The notes under the pieces were generated by a model, which saw only the letters and a program-made list of their open reading frames with translations, searched no databases and was not told the origin of the DNA. Positions 58,432 through 64,000 of a stretch of 64,000 bases of DNA are shown in pieces. The stretch's first letter is position 1; every line of letters begins with the position of its first letter. Origin of the DNA: JAOPZW01 sp963788935 (GTDB lineage: Bacteria; Actinomycetota; Thermoleophilia; Solirubrobacterales; Solirubrobacteraceae); contig CAWBIM010000006.1 of assembly GCA_963788935.1 (NCBI GenBank), positions 806,001 through 870,000 of the forward strand. The letters are read 5' to 3'. The position numbers were made by a program, and so were the translations under genes.

Positions 58432-59838
58432 ATGCCTACCGAGACGACAACAGGCGCGGCGGAGACTACCGACCTCGATCGTCTGCGCGACTCGATCCGC
58501 GGCCCGGTGATCGCTCCCGACGACGCAGGGTACGACGCGGCGCGGGCTATCTGGAACGGTGCGATCGAGCGCCGCCCCGCCTGCATCGCTCGCTGCACCG
58601 GAGTCGCCGACGTCGTCGCGGCGGTTCGCTTCGCGCGCGAGCGTGACCTAGTTGTGGCGGTGCGCTCCGGCGGCCACGGCGTCGGTGGTCATGCGGTCTG
58701 CGACGGCGGCCTCGTGATCGACCTTTCGCCGATGAAGGGGATCAGGGTCGACCCGGCGGCGAGCACCGTCAGGGCCGATGCCGGCGTGCTCTGGGGCGAG
58801 CTCGACCGCGAGACGCAGCTTCACGGCCTGGCGACGGTGGGCGGGATCGTCACCCACACCGGTATCGCGGGCCTTACCCTCGGCGGCGGCATCGGCTGGC
58901 TCACGCGAAAGCACGGTGCGACGGTCGACAATCTCCTCTCGGTCGACCTGGTGACGGCGGAGGCCGAGCTCCTCACCGCGAGCGGGGATGTGAACCCCGA
59001 CCTCTTCTGGGGGATCCGCGGCGGCGGCGCGAACTTCGGGGTCGTGACCTCGTTCGAGTACCGGCTTCACCCGGTGGGACCGATCGTGCTCGCCGGGCCG
59101 ATCTTTCACCCCCTCGAGGACGCCCGCGAGGTGCTCGCCTCCTATCGGGAGTTCATCGCCACAGCGCCCGATGAGTTGACGACGATCTTCGAGCTGAGCG
59201 TGGCCCCGCCGGTCCCCTTCCTGCCCCAGGACGTGCACGGCAAGCCGATCGTGATGGTCGGGGCCTGCTACGCCGGCGCTCCCGAGGACGGGATCGAGGT
59301 GGTGCGGCCGCTGAAGGAGTTCGGCAACCCGATCGTCGACCTGCTCGAGCCGAAGCTTTACACCGCGCTGCAGTCGATGTTCGACCCGTCCGTCCCGCAC
59401 GGCTGGCACCGCTACTGGAAGTCGGTCGAGCTGCCGCTGCTGACGGACGACGCGATCGACACGCTCGTCGAACACGCCTCCGCGCAAACCTCGCCGAAGT
59501 CGTACTGCATCGTCTTCCAGCTCGGGGGCGCTCTCGCCCGCGCCGGAGAGGACGAGACCGCGTTCAGCCAGCGCGACGCCGGCCACAACGTGAACATCAA
59601 CGCGGTCTGGACCGACGACGACGCCGAGAGCGAACGGCACGTCGCCTGGGCGCGCGACTTCTTCTCGGCCATGCAGCCGCATGCGGGCGGGCGCGTCTAC
59701 CTCAACTTCCTTGGCGACGAAGGGGCCGAGCGGGTCCGCCATGCCTACGGCGACCGGCAGTACGGGCGCTTGGTCGACCTGAAGCGCACATACGACCCGA
59801 CGAACTTCTTCCGACGCAACCAGAACATCGCGCCGTAG
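58432..59838 (+). CDS. Berberine-bridge-enzyme-type FAD-linked oxidase
   Basis: The 468-residue flavoprotein has the FAD-binding domain with VAVRSGGHGVGGHAVCDGGLVIDLSPMKGI, where His is the usual covalent FAD attachment site, and TVGGIVTHTGIAGLTLGGGIGWLTRKHGATVDNLLSVDLVTA. The Cys of the bicovalent motif is replaced (GIVTHTG). The C-terminal BBE segment is GDRQYGRLVDLKRTYDPTNFFRRNQNI. These enzymes oxidise sugars, alkaloids or aromatic natural products with oxygen. ATG 58432 gives a leaderless start. It is divergent from an HxlR-SCP2 regulator, which probably represses it until a ligand appears. Confidence 0.93.
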   Translation: MPTETTTGAAETTDLDRLRDSIRGPVIAPDDAGYDAARAIWNGAIERRPACIARCTGVADVVAAVRFARERDLVVAVRSGGHGVGGHAVCDGGLVIDLSPMKGIRVDPAASTVRADAGVLWGELDRETQLHGLATVGGIVTHTGIAGLTLGGGIGWLTRKHGATVDNLLSVDLVTAEAELLTASGDVNPDLFWGIRGGGANFGVVTSFEYRLHPVGPIVLAGPIFHPLEDAREVLASYREFIATAPDELTTIFELSVAPPVPFLPQDVHGKPIVMVGACYAGAPEDGIEVVRPLKEFGNPIVDLLEPKLYTALQSMFDPSVPHGWHRYWKSVELPLLTDDAIDTLVEHASAQTSPKSYCIVFQLGGALARAGEDETAFSQRDAGHNVNINAVWTDDDAESERHVAWARDFFSAMQPHAGGRVYLNFLGDEGAERVRHAYGDRQYGRLVDLKRTYDPTNFFRRNQNIAP

Positions 59839-60146
59839 CGACAGCTCGCCGGCCATCCGCGGGTCGCCGAGACGGATGCGCGCGCGAGACTCTGTGGCGC
59901 CAGGCCGTGGCGCTCACACCGACTTGCGATGTCGGTTCTCGTCCGATGCGACGGCGCCGGCCGGCACGGCTCGCTGCTGCGTGAGCCTCGAAGACAGCAG
60001 TGCGCGGTCCGCGTCGACCGGCGCCCAGCGCCGAGACGCATGAACCCGGTAGCGCCGTCGCGTGCTCCCGCCCCAGCAGGGGGCAGCACGTCCGGGACGG
60101 TTCGCCGTATTCGCCGTCGGGCGGCAGAGGGCAGTAGGGTCGGGCG
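59839..60146. other. 308-bp intergenic region
   Basis: No gene is supported. It holds the promoter of the methyltransferase gene at its right end (TAGGGT at 60135). Nothing else is recognised. Confidence 0.4.
60135..60140 (+). promoter_or_regulatory. -10 element TAGGGT before the methyltransferase gene
   Basis: TAGGGT is followed by CGGGCG (6 nt) and GTG 60147, predicting a leaderless mRNA. The hexamer equals that of glnA. Confidence 0.5.
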
Positions 60147-60932
60147 GTGGGCCAGTTGGAGTTCGATCGCCGCCTCGTCGAGCGGCTCGAGCGACTCTAC
60201 GCGACGCGCGACGTGCTGCGTCGGCGCGAGCTCGTCCGTGCTGCGCTCGGCGTCCGAGCCGGTGACCGCGTCCTTGACGTCGGCTGCGGACCGGGCTTCT
60301 ACGTCACCGAGCTGCTCGAGCAGGTGGGCCACAACGGCTTCGTGGTCGGCGTGGACGCCAGCGCGGACATGCTCGCCGTGGCCGCTAAGCGCGTGGAAGG
60401 GCACGACAACGTTGAGCTTCGCGAGGCGAACGCCACCGCGCTCCCGGTCCCGGACGCGAGCTTCGACCAGGCTCTCGCGGTTCAGGTCTTGGAGTACGTC
60501 CAGGACGTGCCGGACGCGCTGGCGGAGATGCGACGAGCGCTCCGCCCGGGCGGCCGGGTGGTGGTGTGGGACGTTGACTGGGCCACCGTGTCCTGGCACA
60601 CAGCCGACGCCGAGCTGATGCAGCGCGTGCTCGCCGCCTGGGACAGACACCTGACACATCCGTCTCTGCCGCGAACGCTTGCGCCTGAGCTGCGCGATGC
60701 GGGCTTTGAGCACATCCGGATGGACGCCCACCCCTTTGCGACGTCACAGCTCATTCCAGATGCGTACGGCGGCTCTCTCGTGGCCCTGCTCGAGCAATAC
60801 GTGGCCGAGCAGGGAGGCATGCGCCGCGAGGAAGCCCGGGCCTGGGCCGATGAGCAGCGCGAACTCGGCGAGCGCGGGGAGTTCTTCTTCACCGTGACCC
60901 AGTTCTGCTTTGCGGCAACTCGCCGCAGCTAA
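60147..60932 (+). CDS. SAM-dependent class I methyltransferase
   Basis: This 261-residue methyltransferase of the UbiE/Methyltransf_11 type has motif I VLDVGCGPGFYVTELLEQVG, acidic motif II FVVGVDASADMLAVAAKRV, motif III ELREANATALPVPDASFDQALAVQVLEYV and post-motif LRPGGRVVVWDVDW. Family members with MEEFGF-like C-termini methylate small molecules; here the C-terminal cap (RREEARAWADEQRELGERGEFFFTVTQFCF) is similar to arsenite- and glycine-type and phospholipid-type enzymes but not decisive. GTG 60147 is the start. Neighbours give no clue to its substrate. Confidence 0.92.
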   Translation: MGQLEFDRRLVERLERLYATRDVLRRRELVRAALGVRAGDRVLDVGCGPGFYVTELLEQVGHNGFVVGVDASADMLAVAAKRVEGHDNVELREANATALPVPDASFDQALAVQVLEYVQDVPDALAEMRRALRPGGRVVVWDVDWATVSWHTADAELMQRVLAAWDRHLTHPSLPRTLAPELRDAGFEHIRMDAHPFATSQLIPDAYGGSLVALLEQYVAEQGGMRREEARAWADEQRELGERGEFFFTVTQFCFAATRRS

Positions 60933-61083
60933 TCGATCGGCACATTGACCGCGCCTCACCCTTCGTCGGACGAACGCCCGCACCGACGGCGAGCGGCGGG
61001 GACACGCGCTGTCGCGCTGCTCCCTCGAGGCATGAGGAGCAGCTGCCTCGCCCGCGGCGGGCGGCTCGTGCCAGGCGATCGGA

Positions 61084-61618
61084 TCAGTTCGACTGGTGCC
61101 CGATCGAGGCCGGCCTACGAGACGCGCCGCCGACTCGAGTCAGACCGAACCCCCGAGCGCGGGATCCCCGAGCGGGTGCGATTGGCAACCCGCCACGCAC
61201 CGCGATCTTCGCGCCGTTGCCGAGCAATCGTGCGGTCGAGTCGTCCATCTCGACGACAACGTCCCACGGCAGTAAGCCGGAGGCAGCGCATGAGGCGTAC
61301 TCCAAGGTTCTCGACGCACTGTCGACCCCATAGCGGCCGAGGCACCGCGCAGCCCCGATCAGCGCGTGGTCGTCACGCAGTTGAGAGCGGCTCCATTTTA
61401 GAGACCAACCAGGCTGATCCGCCGCGCTCGATGATGGCCGCCAGCTCGACGCACCGCGCCCGGCCTGAGCTGTCAATCGTCTCATGGACGAACCGGATAT
61501 CGACCTCGACGTGGGCGATGGCGAAGTCACCGACCCTGTGCAGTCTGACCAGCCGCCAACCGAGGATCCCATCGTCCATCGCCTCCCACCGCCGGTCTTC
61601 CTCATCCTCGCTCGCCAT
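61084..61618 (-). CDS. Unknown protein, recovered by restoring one GC dinucleotide
   Basis: Two adjoining frames read as one protein once a GC is restored at about 61387-61391. The first is MASEDEEDRRWEAMDDGILGWRLVRLHRVGDFAIAHVEVDIRFVHETIDSSG, ending LVSKMEP. The second is RSQLRDDHALIGAARCLGRYGVDSASRTLEYASCAASGLLPWDVVVEMDDSTARLLGNGAKIAV. The result is 178 residues with coding-like composition and a length divisible by three. I recognise no family. The Asp/Glu-rich strands and VVVEMDD segment suggest a small alpha/beta protein. Without the repair the first part stops after 81 codons. Confidence 0.5.
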
Positions 61619-61908
61619 GTGCGGCCTCCGACGCGATCACGGCCGCGGCGCGGATCATCGGCGTGGCGGCAAGTCGACGTCAGCGCCGCCGACGAGGCGC
61701 GTCGCGATTTGGTCGCTTGGACAAGACGGGCCGCGGTCCGGGACTTGTGCGACAGCCTCGCCTCGAAGCAGCAGCGCGGGGAACTCTGGTCCGTTCCGTC
61801 GCCGCGCCATCGCTGATCGTCCGCATCGGCACTTGCGGGCTCTGCCCCTGGGCGCATCGCTGGAACGTCACGCCGACTCACACAAGACGATCGGTGTTAG
61901 ATGCCGCC

Positions 61909-62334
61909 ATGACGCAACCACCGCCACCGCCACCGCCAGCATCCGAGCATTCCGACACCGCGCGCGAACCGTCCGAATTGCCGGTCGCGCCGTCGGATCT
62001 CGATCAAGCGCGGCGCACGTCGATGGCCGCGGAGCGAACCTGGCTGGCGTGGTGGCGCGCTGCTCTTGCCGCCAGCGCGGGAGCGCTCGGCGTGGGGCGC
62101 CTCGCCCCGGAGCTGCTTCATGTCGCTCCATGGCCTTACGTACTGCTCGGCTGCGGCTATGCCTCCCTCGCGATCGGGCTGCTGATCGTCGGCGCGCAAC
62201 GGCAGCGCGAGCTGGAGCACGCGCTGCGGACCGGCGGTCACATGCCGCTGCATTTCCGCACTGTGGGGCTGTTTACTGTGGGCGGCGTCGCGCTCGCAGT
62301 GATGACCGTCGTTCTCGTGATCGCGCAGACCTGA
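61909..62334 (+). CDS. DUF202/YidH-type membrane protein
   Basis: In this 141-residue protein a Pro-rich N-terminus (TQPPPPPPPASEHSDT) precedes the DUF202 motif QARRTSMAAERTWLAWWRAALAASAGALGVG, with the conserved ERTWLAW-R core. Two further helices follow (YVLLGCGYASLAIGLLIVGAQRQREL and VGLFTVGGVALAVMTVVLVIA). DUF202 proteins are small, three-helix inner-membrane proteins of unknown function. ATG 61909 has a TTAGAT box 6 nt upstream. The polyproline tract may bind proteins or simply be a linker. Confidence 0.86.
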   Translation: MTQPPPPPPPASEHSDTAREPSELPVAPSDLDQARRTSMAAERTWLAWWRAALAASAGALGVGRLAPELLHVAPWPYVLLGCGYASLAIGLLIVGAQRQRELEHALRTGGHMPLHFRTVGLFTVGGVALAVMTVVLVIAQT

Positions 62335-62553
62335 CCGGCGCCAACCCGGGACCCGGCCGACTCAGCGGGATCGCTCGTCGCGCACTCCCGGTCTCGATGC
62401 ATCTGAACCGCGCGTCGACGGCCGGGTGCGCCGCTGGCGGCGCCGCGTCCGCCTGGCAGGAGCGACCCGGCGTGCGCGACGCGCGCTTCTCCGTTTGCCT
62501 CAACTCAGCAGTGATCGGCTCGCCCGGTCGGTCCGGCCGATGCCCATGGGTGG

Positions 62554-62559
62554 TAGCTT
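62554..62559 (+). promoter_or_regulatory. -10 element TAGCTT before the DUF47 gene
   Basis: TAGCTT is followed by CGCGCC (6 nt) and GTG 62566. It supports the GTG start, which also gives the conserved DUF47 N-terminus. Confidence 0.45.
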
Positions 62560-62565
62560 CGCGCC

Positions 62566-63184
62566 GTGCGGTTCTCCCTCGTCAACAGAGACCACGTTTT
62601 CTTCGACCTGTTCGCGGAGGCGGGTGAGAACTCGCTCCGAGCGGCGAAGCTGCTCCAGGAGCATGATCGAGGGCTGGCCCGATAGCGCCGATCTCGCACG
62701 CGAAATCCTGCTTGCCGAGCAGGAGGGAGACCGGATCACGCACGACATCTCCCAGCGGACGAGCTCGACCTTCGTGACGCCGATCGACGCCGAGGACATC
62801 TACAACCTGGCGAGCAAGGTCGACGATGTCGTCGACCACATCGAGGAGACCGCCGACTTCATGGTGCTCTACAGGATCGAGGCGCCGATGGACCAGGCGC
62901 TGGCGATGGCCGACGTCCTCGTCAAGGCCTGCGAGCGGCTCTCCATGCTGCTCGATCACCTGCGCGAGTTCAAGGACCTTGACAAGCACTGGATCGAAAT
63001 CCACCGGCTCGAGAACGACGGCGACCGGCTCTTCCGCGAAGCCTTCGCCTCCTTGTTCGCTGGCGGAATCGACCCGATGGTGGTAATCCGCTGGAGGGAC
63101 ATCTTTCTCAGGCTGGAGCGGGCGATCGACGCAACCGAGCACGCCGCAACGGTCGTCCAGACCATCGCGACGAAGTACGGCTGA
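62566..63184 (+). CDS. DUF47/PhoU-like phosphate transport regulator (one frame break)
   Basis: The protein has 206 residues after repair. The N-terminus VRFSLVNRDHVFFDLFAEAGENSLRAAKLLQE reads in one frame. MIEGWPDSADLAREILLAEQEGDRITHDISQRTSSTFVTPIDAEDIYNLASKVDDVVDHIEE and the rest read in the next. Restoring a GC at 62660-62662 gives LLQERMIEGWPD. EGDRITHDI and ENDGDRLFREA are the two metal-binding ExxDxxxxE/D-type helices of PhoU-like proteins. DUF47 genes are normally paired with a PiT phosphate transporter gene, which is not seen downstream before the insertion sequence at 63416. Confidence 0.88.
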
Positions 63185-63315
63185 GGGCCGTCACCGTCCG
63201 ACCTCCACCTGCAGGGGCGGATTGCGGACTGTCGCAATCGCCTGATAGCGGCACCGTACGCCTCGTTCGCGACGTTCTTGCCCGGCGCGCTCCGGGGTCG
63301 TGTCCTCCTGGACGT

Positions 63316-63421
63316 TCAAAAACTGGCGAGCGCTTGTCGCGCCGCCTTGCGAGCGGTCGACGCGCACGTGATCTCGCTGGGCGTCATGCCGCCCGGGCGG
63401 ACGCCGCCGTCGGCGGCTAGC
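63316..63421 (-). pseudogene. Possible 3' fragment of a gene cut by the insertion sequence
   Basis: On the minus strand the frame ADGGVRPGGMTPSEITCAS, then ARKAARQALASF, ends at a TGA (63316-63318) and runs back into the IS end without a start. This looks like the tail of an interrupted gene, but the piece is too short for certainty. Confidence 0.25.
63416..63421. repeat. Presumed IS481 target sequence GCTAGC at the element's right-hand (3') end
   Basis: The element's outer end appears to be TGTAAGTCCCAAGC from 63422. It is preceded by GCTAGC, which fits the NCTAGN target duplicated by IS481-family elements. The other end lies outside the window, so duplication cannot be verified here. Confidence 0.5.
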
Positions 63422-64000
63422 TGTAAGTCCCAAGCAGGTTGTTCAGTCGGGTGATGGGTGCTTGTCGCCCGATGGCTTGGTGTCGGCGGTGATGGTTGTA
63501 GTGGTGGAGCCAGCCGTCAAGGGCTTGGGTGCGTTCTCGGCTTGAGCTGTAGATCGCGCCGTAGGCCCAGTCGGCGAGCATGGTGCGGATGAGGCGTTCG
63601 GCTTTGCCGTTGGTCTGTGGGCGCCGTGGGCCGGGTCCTGAGGTGGCGGATGCCGAGCGCGCGGCACGCGAGTGCGTGGAGGGTCGAGATGTACGGCGAT
63701 CCGTTGTCAGTGAGGACGCGTTCGGTGGTGATGCCGTGTCGGGCGTAGAACGCGATCGCGCGGCGCAGGAAAGCGACGGCGGTCGTCGCCTTCTCGTCGG
63801 GCAGGACCTCGGCGTAGGCCAGGCGGGTGGCGTCGTCGACGGCGACGTGCACGTAGTCCCAGCCGGTGATGCAACGATCCACGCCGGCCGCGTCGCGACG
63901 GCGGCGCGTGCCGTTGCGCGTGACGCCGGTGATCCGCTTGCCGGCGCCGTCACGGATACGCCCAAGTTTCTTGACGTCGATGTGGATCAGCTCGCCGGGC
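63417..64000 (-). mobile_element. IS481-family transposase (5' truncated by window edge, one frame break)
   Basis: The gene enters from the right edge: PGELIHIDVKKLGRI, then RCITGWDYVHVAVDDATRLAYAEVLPDEKATTAVAFL, the DDE element VLTDNGSPYIS and the C-terminal RPQTNGKAERLIRTMLADWAYGAIYSSSRERTQALDGWLHHYNHHRRHQAIGRQAPITRLNNLLGTYS. The first Asp (HIDVKK), the second (LTDNGSP) and the Glu (NGKAERL) of the DDE triad are visible. The frame changes at about 63620-63625; one CG restores RTRPTARPQTNGK. The stop codon TAG falls inside the presumed CTAG target, outside the element itself. The transposase may be active if the break is a sequencing error. Confidence 0.88.

Noticed and set aside
59929..60618. 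A 229-codon plus-strand frame overlapping the methyltransferase gene
   Set aside because: It overlaps the well-supported methyltransferase in another frame and contains only Arg/Ser-rich sequence.
1..64000. CRISPR arrays, rRNA genes or tRNA genes
   Set aside because: I saw no regularly spaced repeats, no rRNA core sequences and no convincing cloverleaf; short tRNAs cannot be fully excluded by eye.

Overview
The window is very GC-rich, gene-dense DNA from an actinobacterium. The LexA operator type (CGAAC-N4-GTTCG), the ImuB/DnaE2 mutasome, the GSI-alpha glutamine synthetase, and start codons sitting 6-8 nt behind a TANNNT box all fit Actinomycetota. The gene styles most resemble Thermoleophilia/Solirubrobacterales; that rank is an inference, since no rRNA is present.

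Layout. 1-3.3 kb: a flavin monooxygenase fused to an SCP2 domain, a phosphodiesterase and an SDR. 3.4-10.8 kb: an SOS mutagenesis block (imuB, DUF6504, a pilin-like protein, DUF2461, dnaE2) with identical LexA boxes at imuB and dnaE2. 10.9-13.9 kb: a membrane cytochrome c, a cyclic-di-AMP riboswitch ahead of an uncharacterised disordered membrane protein, and an AhpD-fold protein with an HxlR regulator. 14-24.5 kb: acyl-CoA synthetase, glnA, aldo/keto reductase, YyaL-type protein, exported peptidase, the ridA-ilvA pair and a PspC protein. 24.6-37.6 kb: SDR and amino-acid permease, then glpK-glpA-glpB with a glutamine-synthetase-like gene, a class III aminotransferase, a lysyl-oxidase-like protein and an acid:CoA ligase. 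38-53.8 kb: acyl-CoA dehydrogenase, a histidine kinase/response regulator pair next to a MacB-like ABC exporter and two tandem membrane hydrolases, hrpA, a PP2C phosphatase and a YciI protein. 53.8-64 kb: an accessory tract with a prophage scar (integrase joined to terminase, plus HNH), a damaged glycosyltransferase, a second integrase fragment, an HxlR-SCP2 regulator divergent from a berberine-bridge-type oxidase, a methyltransferase, an unknown protein, DUF202 and DUF47 proteins, and an IS481-family transposase running off the right edge.

Two window-wide patterns matter to a reader. First, about 17 reading-frame breaks occur in otherwise intact genes, including six in hrpA and one each in two glutamine synthetase genes. 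Each is repaired by restoring a single CG (or GC) dinucleotide, which points to a systematic dinucleotide loss (most likely assembly/consensus error) rather than gene decay. Second, at least eight genes have a TANNNT hexamer 6-8 nt before the start codon, implying leaderless mRNAs. In the two SOS genes the LexA box covers the presumed -10 element and its last base is the first base of the GTG start.
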